The notes: generated by a model not told the origin, from the letters alone. Counted from the first letter of the stretch, positions 23,955 through 36,645 are shown. The stretch: 64,000 nucleotides of DNA from Dryococelus australis (GCA_029891345.1 CM057006.1:41515056-41579055); one strand, 5' to 3'. A program made the numbers and translations.

Positions 23955-24516
23955 TTTTTTTTCCTAACCTACCCTAATTCTAAGTGTTATAAGCCATTCA
24001 CGGTAAAGTGAGCACTTTTTAAGGCCCTCCCAACATACATTAACCACTAAAAAATATGTTTTATTGCAGGCTTAGACGTTAACTTATGAGAATGGTGAAT
24101 TGTATACACGGTTTATTAGTCACATTGTATTGTTTATATTTAAAATAGGCGGAAAGATAAAAATTGGCTCGAAGGAGTAGTTTAGCAGAGTCTTAAAAAA
24201 TGCTCACTTTACTGTGAATAGCCTATAAATGTACGTCCGAGGTAGGGCGGGAACTAAGTGTTTCCCAGGGCTTGGCCTGCAAGGTGCGGATCCATGCAAG
24301 GGGGCATGCATCGCATCAGAGAGGCATTATTGGGTAGCCATGGCCACGTTTGGGACCATGGATACCTCCCTAGGTGCACCTGTAGTTAACCTATAACTAA
24401 GAAGATAAAGAGAAAGCCCGGCATAGGCACCGTAAAAAACCCTTTCGACGGGAAATAATGCAACATTATTGCATGCATCAATAGAAAATGCTACAGAAGA
24501 CAAAGGAACAAAACCA
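23955..24516 (-). mobile_element. LINE-like 3' end, copy 1, split by MITE A2
   Basis: A T-run then CCTAACCTACCCTAATTCTA, matching 58105. MITE A2 interrupts it at 23990-24225. It continues with the GAGGTAGGGC segment, the hairpin at 24333-24366, and GTTATTGCATGCATCAATAG-like sequence (24460-24480) shared with the 43-kb copy. It is truncated on the 5' side. Confidence 0.75.
23990..24225 (+). mobile_element. TA-inserting MITE, type A, copy A2, nested in LINE 3' end
   Basis: Complete 236-bp copy with TIR TAAGCCATTCACGGTAAAGT and its complement. It interrupts the LINE-like repeat. Comparison with the uninterrupted copy at 58100 (CTAAGTGTTAAGTGTAAGTC) reconstructs the empty site as GTGTTAAATG. This shows that a single TA was duplicated and that the element's own terminus is 5'-TAGGC. 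Confidence 0.93.
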
Positions 24517-25116
24517 CGTAGCCGGTTTTTTCTCCATAAATTTTGGAATAATAGTGAACGGTGTAGCTTCAGAAGTCGGTTTGCAACTGCCCCCCTCTTT
24601 TTGTTTCTCTGCTCGTGGGAATTGATTTTGAATAGAAGTACCGTGAAGAATAATATTAATAAACAAAATTGTGTTCAAGCATTATTAAATAAAAATGTAT
24701 TTCGAGCGAGTAAAAGTAGTTTCTGTTTCGATTTTAAAAATTGCTTGTAAGTTGTCAGTATGAAATATGGGGTATACAATAAAAAAACGCAAAGGTGTTT
24801 TAGAACTGATTTATTGCTAAAATAATATAAACTTTTGTAGTCTTGCAAGATCAAATTTTGTAAATGGCGAGCATATGTTCACTTGCAGGTGTTAGCGCTT
24901 GTATTGGTAACAACAGAACGTATTATGGGATGTGAACCTTTTTATCAAATAGTTTACAACATAATTTATGGGAGTTTTTTCCATCTAGAGGGTTTGAAGA
25001 ATTTTGGTTTCCGTCGTAAATACAGACTGCTTGAGACAGGATGCCAAAGTTAATTGAGTTTGATATTAGTTGCTCATAAATTTCATAATTTAATATGATG
25101 TTCACGTGTAACGCGA

Positions 25117-25252
25117 GAAGGGAGGCACAGCGGTAAAATACTGGAATCGCATTCGAGAGGAGCTGGGTTCGATTCCCGGTCGAACCGTCCTGATTGGTTT
25201 TCTTTTTCCTCTGGTTTTTCGCACTCAGTCCAGAAGGGAAAATTGCAAACAA
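25117..25252 (+). mobile_element. tRNA-derived SINE of a second family
   Basis: A tRNA-like head (GGAGGCACAGCGGTAAAATA, B box GGGTTCGATTCCCGG) is followed by TCCTGATTGGTTTTC and CTCTGGTTTTTCGCACTCAG. The body differs from the main family. A single copy in the window. Confidence 0.7.
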
Positions 25253-25680
25253 CCAGCAACATTTTACTATCATAGGAAAACAGTGTTGACTAATTACGCA
25301 TGAACATTTATACTTTTATAACTGGTATGAGAACTTTCCATCGTGGCCCGTACTAAGGTACACCAGTTTAAATGATTTAATTTCAGAAATGAATTCAAGA
25401 AATCAGGAATTATATGAGGTGAGCAAACGGAGAACAGCCTGAAGGGAAAAGTTCACCAGTTGTGAAGTTATCAGTTGAAAACATTTTATTTATTGCCAAA
25501 AAGTACATAAAAACCACAGTTGTGAAAAAAAAAAGTAGCAGTATTCTCACATAACAAAAAGAAATGCTATGATAAATAATGCATTAGTTTCAAAAATGCT
25601 TGCATTGAAAATCTGTCTGTTGAACTAGTGGAATCTACTACTTGTTGACGTTAAATATTTTCAAAGTCTCTCTCATTTGG

Positions 25681-25866
25681 AATAATAGTCAATAAATATA
25701 TTTTAGCCTCGGACGTTAACTTCAGAGTACTATGAAATGTGCACAATGTGTTTATTACTTACATGTTAGTATTTATTTTAAAAGGTGGTTAAAGAATAAA
25801 ATATGGATGAAAGTGAAAAGAAATAGATAGGGCCTCAAAAGTGCTCACTTTACCGTGAACAGCCTT
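25681..25866 (+). mobile_element. TA-inserting MITE, type A', 5'-truncated
   Basis: Only the right part survives, ending AAAAGTGCTCACTTTACCGT then GAACAGCC. The interior (GTCAATAAATATATTTTAGC, then a GTGTTTATTACTTACATG stretch) matches the variant at 53164. The left TIR is missing. Confidence 0.82.
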
Positions 25867-26771
25867 TACGGAGGGTTGTCAACGATTCCATTAGAACAGT
25901 TTTCGACTTCCGCAGTTAAATTCCACGACCTCCGAGGTAGTACAGTGTAGGCCTACATAACACATTATTTGTAGGTTATGTCCTCGTGCGCGCACGTGGC
26001 TACTTTCGTGCCACTGCCCTGCCGAAGTATAGTAAGTAATGTCACAGACGTGCCGTGCGTTAGTCGATGACGTGTATTGTGCGCGCGCATCACCCGTATG
26101 GAGTTTGCCCGGCACGTAGTTGGCACTGTCACGTCCTTGAAACGCCTAATATGAGGCGGAGTCGTTCCTCCCGCGTCTCCTCTTGCATCTGGAATGTGGC
26201 CTGCCTGTGATTCATACACGACCACGTGTTTGGGTTCACCGCTTTCTAGTCGACACCACACCCTAACGATATTGATATCGGGGGGAAATATCTATATTAT
26301 TTACATTCGTTATATATAAAAGTATCGTTTTACGAAACGATATATCGACAGAAAATATAGAATTTCGGTACTTTGCAATTGATATTTTATGTCTTAAAGG
26401 ACTTGACAAATGTAAAATTTCTTGTAGGACACGATGCATCGCAGAATGATGTGGCGTCTGTTTTTGGGGCTGTTGGCATAGTACTAGAAGTTTTTTTTGC
26501 ATTAAAAAAAGAGCTTATTAAAAGATCATTTTGAAAAAAATTTTCTTAGTGTTAAATTAACCAAAGGCGCGATTGTAATTTGTATTTTTTGGTAACTTTG
26601 ACGCAGTGTACAACTAGCATCATTATTGCTTCCTACTCTCTATGTTGAGATTTGTCTACAAATATTGCTCCCTCATTTCTCTACAGTGCTTGTGACAAGC
26701 GGAGGAGCACATTCGACTGACGTCATTCAGTTCTCCGCTGTTTCTTGATCCAGGAAATGCCTATGTATGTG

Positions 26772-26879
26772 CGTCTTCTACTCTTGCCCTTTGTTCCGTT
26801 AGCCAGCTGATAATCCGTATGCTTTCGTCTTCTACTCTTGCCCTTTGTTCCGTTAGCCAGCTGATAATCCGTATGCTTT
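26772..26879 (+). repeat. Perfect 54-bp tandem duplication
   Basis: Two identical 54-bp units, 26772-26825 and 26826-26879, each starting CGTCTTCTACTCTTGCCCTT. With no differences, the duplication is very recent or still polymorphic. Confidence 0.95.
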
Positions 26880-29800
26880 GTATGACGACTGCTCGGTACG
26901 TGTCATATTCTAGGAACCAGGCAATAGCAAAGCTGTCCCAAGTGTTATTTCTAGCCTGTGTGAATGTTTGGCTTTCAATAAGCAATGCAAAACTTCCTTC
27001 CTGTGCTATAAAGAAATGCCACAACGTTAGATCATATTTTCAGAAACACGAGAATAAAATATACATGGACAATTATAATCGTTATTGTTACTACTTCGAA
27101 TTTTTATGAATAGAATTAGACACTGCAAACAAACCTCTTTAAATTAGTTGCTAAAGATATTTTATTATAATAATTTTAAATATTTTACTTTTATCAATAC
27201 GATCTAAGTATATCAATCAGTAAGGTTTGCGCGTTAAATTGTACTTCTGTGTTGATCGCTTGTATTTTAAGGAAGCTATATTAAAACATGTTTTCTCCTG
27301 TAGTTGACCCAGGTCGCCATCGAAGAGCGACACAAATAACTTACCCATACAAATAGAATTTAGTAGTCCAGTCTTTCACGCTCAACAAAAGAAGTGAAAG
27401 CGGAGTTAACGGGAAACGCAGCAGCCAAAGACGACTTCGCCTATTCTGAGCAGCGTCCTTATATTTTTTTTTAATACATAAAGGCTCGTAGCAGAGCCAT
27501 AATAAGGTAGTTGATCTTTACAATAGGTACTTAAATGGACCCGCATGGTTGTTCATCCAACTCGGATCAAAGATACGCCTATATTACAATCAAGATGAGG
27601 GCATGCAGTTAAAGCAGACAAAGGAGCAAGTCGGGAAGTATGTTTACGCCCTTTAAAGAACAAGAAACAATTACTACTTTCCTCAGCTATGTGCACGTTA
27701 AAAGGCCACAACGCCGATGACTACCAAACACGAACCATCCCCTATAATAAGACCTGGGGTAATCACCTACTGTGGTCGTACACCCTCTTGCAGATTATAG
27801 ACTAATATTCATTCGCTGCATTGACGGAAACTTTGCACTGTTTTTTTTTCAAGACCAACAAACGGACGAGAGTTCCGCCGCTAAAGACGTTTCGCACTAA
27901 CAGATAGGTTCGGGCCCGTCCACTGCATTTTCGGGATTGGCTTTACGAGTCGTATGTGTACGCTTAAAGTGCAATTCTTTCTTAAAATTTCTTGTAAGCC
28001 TATGCCTCCAGAAGCAAACAGAAGAGAAAGACGTGCATAACCTTACACCCAAAATTATCCTTGAACAATGGATGTCTTATGTAAAGTCGCAAGGGCCGCC
28101 GGGCCCAGAAATAGGCCATTCAGTATCTAAAAAAAAAAGCATGGAAAGGCGTTAAATTGAAAACATAATTGGATGGTAGCAACCATGAAACAATTTATAA
28201 ATATTTAAACGTGAGCGACTGTCGCCAAAGATACGCTGTAAAAAATTTTGTGGTAAACTTCCTAAACTGTAATGGAAGTTCTTAGCCTACACAGTGTATG
28301 GAAATAATACTACGTATCAGGCTGAAAATATAGGAATGTTTAGCATCGCTACTATACAGAGTTGGGAACTTGTCTACTCGTTTGACTCTTTCCTGAACAA
28401 CTATAGGAACGTTATCATGGATGTATCGGAATATATTTCACCGTTCGCGCTTTGTCACGAACGCATACACTGATACGGTAAATTTACAAATAATTTCGTA
28501 GTGTATCTACGTATACAAGTCGTCGATGAGGGGCGCTCAGGGTGCAAAACCTCGTGAAGTAATAGTTTGTTCGTGTGTAGTTCTTGACTTGGAATTAACA
28601 GGTCACTAATGTGAAATAATATGGAAAAAGAGGGGGGCATGTAATTGCAAAACAATACCACAGTTGTGGTCGCTAGGTTTGCTTCAAGTTCAATTTAGGC
28701 GAGGAGTTCAGTTCGTGCAGCGAATTACACATGCATGTAGGGACTAAGAAGTCGGCCTGTTGTAAAGTAGAATATTAATTAACTCTCTACTGCCAGCTGT
28801 GACTCTGCAAGTCCGATGTCAGGTTTGTCATTATTAATATTTTATTTTTTTATATTACTCTTTCATTATTCATTCCTGTTTTAAACGAGAAAAATTTCAC
28901 CTGATTTTGCACATGGGTATTTACCTAGTTATGACCTTAGAGTTATTCATCATCGATGCATTAGTAAATTAATTTGGGTAGTGGAGTTTTAACTTCCCCG
29001 AGGCCAGAAATTGATTCCCAGCACAGTGGCAAACATTTGTAAAACATAACTCACGTTGAACCAGAATGAGTGTTCGTGTTATTGTGTCGTGTAACATTTT
29101 GTGCTCGCTGTTCTAAACGAACGCCTAAATATCAGCAGTGGAGGAGAATGTGGGTTGAGAAGGGGGGGGGGGGGGGTGGAGGATGAATAAAACCTGTGTC
29201 GGTAGTAATATAAGGTGACATGGTGAAATTTCTGAGAACTGGTGTAGTTTTATAACTACGTGAATTCATAGTCTGCCTGTAAGGGGAAGGAAAAAAAAAG
29301 ATTTTTAGTTTCCACCGTGTGATTGACAGTGGAACTCCACCCCCCTCCTCTTTATTCCCTACCGCCCTTCATTCCACATTTCATTCTCTGCAGACTTTAC
29401 TGGAGCAAATCTATTGTTCAATTAGATACGCAGTAACGCGTAGAGGGAATATGTATATTTTTTTCAAAAGCAGATTTCAAGCAGTGCGCAGCCGCAAAAA
29501 GCGTGTAATGTCGGGTAGGTGGGGGGGGGGATGTTAATTTGGAGCTGAAGAGCAAGCGTTGAATGAGTGGCGTTGCTCGGTTAAGTTTACAGGTGTAAAT
29601 GAATTGCTTCGCTCACAGTTCACTGGCATGTTTTTGCGTTTTGCGGAACGCGGGAAAATAGCAACACGAGATCGCGGAAATGTTATGAATGTTTCCCTTC
29701 AGTGCTCTACGGAGTCGTTTTGTTCATTTTCGCTGCATTTGGAAATGAACGTAAATTGCAAACATTATGATACAACTTGTTACGAGTTCTGCATGTATTT

Positions 29801-30219
29801 ATTTGAAAGTAAACAAAAATGTGAGTTCTTTTGTTTTCCTTTTTTATTTTATCATGGATAATATTTTACCAAGCAAAATATAAAAAATGTGATGGAGGGG
29901 GGTAATTTTATAGAGATTAAACAGGTAGTCATCTTATACCGGTGGCATTACATGTATTGCCATGTTAGTCACTGTAATGTATAGTCCATAGTTTCGGCAT
30001 AATTACGTGCCAAATTCACCGTCTTACTGTTTTAGGATGGCATGGATAACAAAAATTTAGCGCTTACTTTAAATGTCATTAGTCACCTTAAGACGTTTGT
30101 TAAATTACACAAAACATTCTTTACTTTAAGGTAGTGAATAGCAATGTAATTTTTTCCTTCAGATTTTTTAGCACGTAGTTGTAGGATAAATGAAGCGAAA
30201 ACTTACCTAAGGCGGATCG

Positions 30220-30220
<1 letters not shown>

Positions 30221-30266
<46 letters not shown>
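30221..30266 (+). repeat. (TA)n microsatellite
   Basis: Uninterrupted TA run of 23 units. Confidence 0.98.
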
Positions 30267-30269
<3 letters not shown>

Positions 30270-30858
30270 TCTATTATTGATCATTTTTATTTCATTTTAG
30301 TTTGCAGTTTAGGCAATTCACTCGAGTAATTGGTAGGATAAGTTTTATCGTGGCAGCACATGTCAGGATTGCATTCATAACTTACTAACCCGATTTACTT
30401 ACTCGTGTAACTTACATCCACCCTGTATAAATGTTGGAAATTAACTGCGTGTACATTTGCCTCTGGGAGTTCGACATTCCGCTAGAACCATATCCGGAGA
30501 TGGTGGTGGAGTGGGTTTCGGACCCTATGGGATTAGCTTATATCTTGGTTGGCCAGATGAGGTTCATAAAGTAGGGCTACACACGGCCACTCGCAGCAGT
30601 ATATTTTAAAATAAAATCCCTTTGGCAAGCATGCAGTTTTTTTTTTTTTTTTTAGCTCTGAAGACATACGATCCAAATCCAGTTGATTATCCCTTCCCCT
30701 TCCCCCTAACCACGCTTCTTTCTCCTGCCTCACAAATTTAGAAGCTGTATATATCTGTCTTCCACGACTTGATAAACTGCCTCACGTGTGGAACAAATAT
30801 TTATTGTTTGTCCCGTGGCAACATCAGTTGCCTTAAATATGAACAATGAACGTACGTA

Positions 30859-31091
30859 GGGGCCGCGTGGGGACTGAACGGTTAGTCTGCTCGCCTCCCA
30901 CCAAGGTGAACCGGGTTCAATCCTCGGTCGGGTCCCTGCCGGATTTTCGCACTTGGGAATCGTGCCGTACGATGCCGCTGGTCGGCGGGGTTTCTCGGGG
31001 ATCTCCCGTTCACCCCCGGCTTTTCATTCTGGCGCTGCTCCACACTCGCATCAATCGCCCTCATCGGCCGCCCAAATCTCTTCGCTCACTC
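30859..31091 (+). mobile_element. tRNA-derived SINE, copy S6, with target-site duplication
   Basis: Nearly full length, ending CTCTTCGCTCACTC. AATGAACGTACGTA (30845-30858) and AATAAACGTACATA (31092-31105) flank it, a 14-bp duplication with two differences. Confidence 0.9.
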
Positions 31092-31105
31092 AATAAACGT
31101 ACATA

Positions 31106-32291
31106 CACAATTCAGTGCACTCTACTAGGCAACATTCATTGGGCTAGTGAGAGGGGAGTAGGGGTGTTGTCTTCTAAAATAATTCTTGCAGGGACTCCAT
31201 GTATCCAAAATGTGATTAAATTGTTTGTGTTTTAAGTTGGGAAAGGGGGGGGGGTAGGGGTGAGCTACGTTGAAATCTGTTTATTTTTAATTTGCACAAG
31301 TTATATATAAAATTGCCGTAACTGTAACATGATAATGTTTTCAACATTTCCATAGTGTCGGTTAATAAGGGCTTGAGTAGTAGCTATGTCAATGCCAATC
31401 CAGTAGTATTCCGTAATTCCTAGAGACGTACCTCGTATCTTACTCTCGTGTTTCCACATATTTCAGCCAGTGCGACTGTGACTGATATGGTTGCAGTCAG
31501 GAGCTGGCGGGTTTCATCCGTTTTTTACTAACTTGTTCTTTGATCAGCTCATTTTGTAGCCCTGGAGTCACTTTGTGACACGTAAAATAGTATTTAGATA
31601 CTTCCCTTTTTTCATTTGGATATTTCAGATATTCAGTTACGCCTATTCAACCACTGTACATTTGAAACAACCACTTTTAAATGGAAGAAAATGTGAACTA
31701 TAGTAAGAAAACATCAGTGTTACAAAGTCACCCACCCTGCCACAAAGTTACCGCCGCTTATGGGATATTAGGGATTTATATATCTAAATATGTGCGGGTT
31801 TTTTAATATCATAAGATAACAATTTTGGTTAATTTAAGAACGAGGGAGAATATACTAAGTTACATAAGAATCAGACAGTTACTTTTACAATTATTGCATA
31901 ACAACTTAAGAATATACACATTTTTACGCAAGAAATCTTGTGTTTACATTAAAAAAATTTACAATTCTTGCCACAGACAAGTTATTAAAAAACGAACAAT
32001 GAACCATAACTTCAGAAAGAAATTAATTATAAGTCCCTGATAATCTAATGGTTGAATGGGCTCGTCAGAGAACATGAGTGTTGCTTCCTGGGCATTAGTA
32101 TTCTTTACGAGAATTCGAATGCTGGCCAAATATTGCGTCGTCCACTACGTGCTCTTTTAAGTGATCCGTTAACCAATGTATTCGTTCTGGTGCTGATCAG
32201 AAACCAACGTTAATTGTACAATTGGCGGAAGCATACATAAGGGTTGGGAGAATAATGTGTGTAACTGCTGACGAGTGAACAATTTTAGTTA
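31106..32291. other. Noncoding stretch
   Basis: AT-rich, with a poly-G tract near 31237. Nothing else recognised. Confidence 0.55.
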
Positions 32292-32708
32292 AACGATGTT
32301 CATGATAAGTGAGCACTTTTAAAATCAACCTTAGAAAAATGTCATGGACCATGCCTGCAGATACTTCAACGGGCGCATTGAGTGACATGCGCCCGGTAAA
32401 ATTGGTAACGATAGATGGAAAGTAGTTCCATATATTAACGTCGAATAAAAAGTGTTAGGTGACCATTTGTGATAGTTTAAAATATTTATTTCGTTTTCTA
32501 TTTTTTTTAATGCTTCAGTGTGTAAAAATTAGCACATTTATAACATGTGTACATTTCTAATAATTTGAGTTTCCAGTTTCACTTGACCGACGCATGAATA
32601 AAGTGGTGAGGCCCATGGTAATGTTAATTTTACATAAGGCGGGAGAATTCATAACGTTAGATCTTAAGTAGGGCTTTCAAAAGTGCTCATTTTACCGTGA
32701 ACAGCCTA
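32292..32708 (-). mobile_element. TA-inserting MITE, type B, copy B3, reverse orientation
   Basis: The right end TTTTACCGTGAACAGCCTA followed by TA is intact. The left end ATGTTCATGATAAGTGAGCA is mutated. The interior, with GCGCCCGGTAAAATTGGTAA, aligns with B4 and B6 in the same orientation. Length is about 417 bp. Confidence 0.88.
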
Positions 32709-32885
32709 TAATCGTCTCTTCCAGTTAGATTTGTAGCATCCCCGCCTTCTATTTGATCCAGTAGGGTACCAACGCTAACATACCTGGTATTCCTCTGCAC
32801 CGGTGACATTTTTGTAAGCCTATGATTGATTGGCACACAGTGCTGCTCTGGCTCGTGTATGAAATAGATCGTTCACTGCCGGCTT

Positions 32886-33011
32886 CAGCAGTACGCCCGA
32901 ACACCTCAGCAATACGCCCGAACACCTCAGCAGTACGTCCGAACACCTCAGCAGTGCGCCCGAACACCTCAGCAATACGCCCGAACACCTCAGCAGTACG
33001 CCCGAACACAC
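32886..33011 (+). repeat. 21-bp minisatellite, six units
   Basis: Six tandem copies of CAGCAGTACGCCCGAACACC plus T, with a few single-base differences. Because 21 is divisible by three, both strands stay open (plus strand SAVRPNT repeats). Confidence 0.95.
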
Positions 33012-33269
33012 GTTGTGCAGTGCTGCGTGGCTGGTTGCTTGCGTTCAAAATGACAGGCGTATGTGCCTTTGCGGGACACATTCAGTGGTAAGCTACTGTG
33101 GAGGAGTGGGTGTATTGATTATTTTCTCTGGACATCTTTTTTTTCTATCAGCATAAACTTGGATAAGCTTGGCAGAATATAATAGTGTCGTGGTTAGGCT
33201 AAACTTTTCTGAAGCACAACTCAGGTTCCAATTTCAGCTTATTTCCTACACCACATGCAAACAAAGCTA

Positions 33270-33600
33270 AAAATTCTATAAAATTACACCAAAGGGAGAG
33301 AGGGTGAACGTACCATATTTGTGAGCACTCACTTTAATATTATTTTACATGCTTTTTACTAGGCATGACCAACACACCGGTTTTCGTCCTGTTTTCGTGC
33401 ATAATAATATTATAAATGAAATATAACTCATAGATATATATAAAATATAGGTAGGAGTTGAATGTATCCAAAAATAAGATACTTTTCTGTTATCAGAAGT
33501 ATAAAACGCTTGTGATACATAACATATTTTAGGAAACAACCAAACACGTCGTACATGGTTTGATTTTCCAGAAGTTTGATTCTAAATGTGAGAAGATACT
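33270..33600 (+). repeat. AT-rich dispersed repeat E, copy 1
   Basis: Shared with 46355-46650: ACTAGGCATGACCAACACAC, TTTAGGAAACAACCAAACAC and GTCGTACATGG occur in the same order and spacing as in copy 2. No inverted ends or frame are seen. Confidence 0.7.
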
Positions 33601-34065
33601 GCCACTACACTATACCTACTAAGGCTTTGCCTAAAATATTTGTTTTAAGTCCGTTTTTGGAAAACATAATTTCTGGCCGCACTTAATTATATCGTAATGT
33701 ACGAGCACACGCCGGAATATTTACATTAACGTTTGAAGTAAGTTAGGATAAAGTACTAGGCTTTTTTCGCCTTTATGTGTGTTCAAATAATTGGTTTCTG
33801 AAATTGGTTTTGGTATTTATGCCCGCTAAGTATCGCGAGGTGTTACACATTAACACATTTGTGACTTAGGTCTACGCAGGAGCGTAATCCAGATTCTTTT
33901 GTAGGTGAAAGGGGAGGACCAGTGCTAAGTGAGAATACAAACAGTAATGGTGTAGCGTAAATTTAACCTTTACAAACTAAAATTGTATATTTATTGTAAT
34001 TTTAATTTTACAACACTATTATGTTCGAAAAATTGCATACTGCATTATCTCAGCTGCGTCCCTGG

Positions 34066-34192
34066 TTATGCCCGTGGGTTAATGGCATTGCGATTTTTAC
34101 GCAAGGCAAAAGAATACGCAAAGGCCAATTGCCATGCGAATACCGTAGCGACCCGGGTTTGAATCCTGGCGTTGGGGGCGGAGCAAAAGAGG
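34066..34192 (+). repeat. tRNA-like repeat fragment (weak)
   Basis: A good B box (CCGGGTTTGAATCCTGG) sits 3' of a region with ATGCCCGTGGGTTAATGGCA, a possible distant A box. It contains two similar ACGCAA(A/G)GGC stretches. Probably an old SINE head. Confidence 0.4.
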
Positions 34193-34888
34193 GACGGCCA
34201 CTTCATGCATAATTGTACAAGTCAAAGGGAATATTCTTGCTATTGCAAATAATATTAAATCCAATATAATATTTCAGCATCACTATTCCAGTACAATCAA
34301 ATTATTTGCAATAAACCATGAATGCATGCAATTTATTTCGATTGTTATTTCTCGTAGTGAATACTGGTTATTTTAGCTTTTGGAAAAGAGAAAATGGTTT
34401 TGTGTTATGTCCTCTAGCTGTCTTCAAATTGGCTAATTGTGTCTCTTGTGGTAAGTGTGGTATTCAGAGATAGTACGGTTGTTCCAGCCTCTGGCCGTGA
34501 TGTTCCAGAACCCAGGTAGTGAGTGGTCCAGGATGTAAGTTTTGGTGTAACAAAATTAATGAATCCGGCTGGAAGTTCATGTTACACTCCTACTCGGTTC
34601 ACTTGCAACACCGTCTAGCTCACACCAATCACACTTCAAGGTACCAGGTATTTTACATACCGACACCTGTTTACATAAAATTCTGGTACCCATTTATTAC
34701 ATTAATTACACTACAATAGCACAGAGAAAAACACAGCTTACCTTGCAACAGTTCACCACACGCTGTTGGTCAGTTATATAGTTTGTTTGCAACAACTGTC
34801 ATATATTGGACCTGTATAAACGAGTATTTATTGACCCAAGGTTTTTTTTATTTTCGCATAAAAACGAACAAGGTATTTTTTGTAATTT

Positions 34889-34961
<73 letters not shown>
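34889..34961 (+). repeat. (AT)n microsatellite
   Basis: Long AT run with one phase change near its left end. Confidence 0.98.
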
Positions 34962-34962
<1 letters not shown>

Positions 34963-36194
34963 CTGTCACATTGTGCATTGCATACAGATAAATTGTTTGT
35001 TTTTTCCCCATATGGGATTTGCTAGCCAAACGCCATGGTCTTTCTATAGCAGAATTCTTTGTACGTTACGATGCTGTTTATTAAGGGTGTTTTATGCTGA
35101 CTGAATATTTTAAGGAATGGGCATAATATGCGTGAATGCCCTAATTGCCACGGCAGCATTCGGCCGTGGCACGCAAAGCCAAGGGGAATACCGTGAACAA
35201 GCCTGTCTGTATCAGCTAATTACGGACCGTGTTCCTGTGCATCGACACGTCGAAACATTTCCGTATCAATTTCCGTTTGCATACGACTATTAGAACCGTG
35301 CAGTCTGTCGTGGGGAGTAATAATGAGGAGGCGAAGTATAAAACTGGGGCATTTGCAAAATGTTAGAAGAAAATTATATTTCGTAGTAAAATTACCGGAG
35401 GGTAATTTTTGGGCTACATTGAAATCACCATAACGGCGTGCTAAAATAGAGGAGATAAATTAATAGGTACGTTAGTGTTTCTCTCCCCTCCTCCCCCTTC
35501 GAAATGCGTAAAAATTAGTTTCCAAAAGGCGTGCAAGGAAGTCACAGTTAGAACCACCCCCCGGGAATTGGCTCACAAAGAAGGGAGAAACGCTGGGAAC
35601 TTGTATAGAATATTAACATCGACATTAAGTCTGCGCGACAGAAATTAAACTAAAAATTATCACAATATCCATGTGCGTGACAAACGTCGGACAGAAAATG
35701 TTCTCTGTCTTTACATATTACAGAAAAATCGGTGTTGTAAGAGCTATAATTTTACACATCATCCAATAGATGGGAACTGTGATGCGAATTTTGAAATATC
35801 TTGAATGGCTCATTTTCAACATTTAAACAAATTTTAATGGTTAACACAAATAGTGAAAATTTATTTAGATGGACTAGAACAAGTATGTATCACAGTGAGT
35901 ATAAAACTTGTGAACTTTTTCTTTTAATCCCCAGGATCTCCAGTCGGATACACGTTCTGGAAATACATATGTCTGGTTGAGATTTTACAATGGCAATCGT
36001 TACTGATTCCTTAAACAGTGTTCTAAAAAATAACTGCTGTGAGAAATGGATTTCTGATTTTAATAATACTAGCATATATAGTATAAGAGAAGTGCTAGAT
36101 TCATTTACCCAGCTAAAATAATAAAGACATTTAAAGTATCAATACGAGAGAGTTGTGATAGTTGAATTGGAGGAATATGGGAAGAATGTAACTC

Positions 36195-36226
36195 TGGGAA
36201 CTATACAGCATGGGAACTATACAGCA
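36195..36226 (+). repeat. 16-bp tandem duplication
   Basis: TGGGAACTATACAGCA occurs twice directly in tandem. Confidence 0.85.
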
Positions 36227-36325
36227 GGGCACACTTTGGCTAGTGAAGTACTTAACCTTTGGGTGGGGTTATGTATTTGTACATATTTTCTTATCTGAGA
36301 AGACCCTGTTCCTACCTCTTTCTAT

Positions 36326-36645
36326 TCCACAAACGTGAGGTACACCGCTTTTCTGCCAACACAACTCGCAAAAACGACGTGGATTGGATTTGAAGTAAAA
36401 TACTTACCAATTAGAATTCAGACAAACTACATTCCAAACTGGAATGTAGTTTTTTGAATTCTAATTGGTAAAAGTATTTTCTTAATATAGTAGTGTGTGT
36501 CATTTAAAAATTATGATATAAACAAACACGTTTTTCACTGTCGACCATGTGACTTTTACAACTGTGTAGCTTTGGGGTAGGTCAATGTCGGTTACATGTG
36601 CAGAAGATGAATAATCGGTCTACCTCATCTGTAGTCTGTGATTAT
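36326..36645. mobile_element. TIR element of the 55.4-kb family, copy 1, with internal hairpin
   Basis: The right end CGGTCTACCTCATCTGTAGT and the interior from CTTTTCTGCCAACAC to CATGTGCAGAAGATGAATAA align with 55436-55821. The left TIR is decayed (ACGTGAGGTACACCG). A segment of about 45 bp is missing near the left, and a 39-bp-arm hairpin is present at 36397-36480 that copy 2 lacks. Confidence 0.75.
36397..36480. repeat. Near-perfect hairpin, ~39-bp arms
   Basis: AAAATACTTACCAATTAGAA continuing to ACTACATTCC is mirrored after a 5-base loop (AAACT) by GGAATGTAGT to GGTAAAAGTATTTT. The related copy at 55.6 kb has only the right arm. Confidence 0.9.

Larger units (their letters stand above)
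25867..30844. other. Noncoding stretch
   Basis: About 5 kb with no repeat copy shared with the rest of the window, apart from the 54-bp duplication, TA microsatellite and poly-G tracts (29162, 29520). No exon supported. Confidence 0.55.
34200..36325. other. Noncoding stretch
   Basis: AT-rich with the AT microsatellite at 34889. A short GCCACGG/CCGTGGC stem-loop occurs at 35146-35169. Confidence 0.55.

Noticed and set aside
26263..26502. 79-codon minus-strand frame as a transposase fragment
   Set aside because: A few residues looked suggestive, but no catalytic or zinc-finger motif could be seen.
32749..33091. Frames with VFGRTAE or SAVRPNT repeats as a repetitive protein
   Set aside because: They arise from the 21-bp minisatellite, are open on both strands, and have no coding context or splice signals.
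34799..35029. 76-codon frame with Ile-Tyr repeats
   Set aside because: It is the translation of an AT microsatellite.
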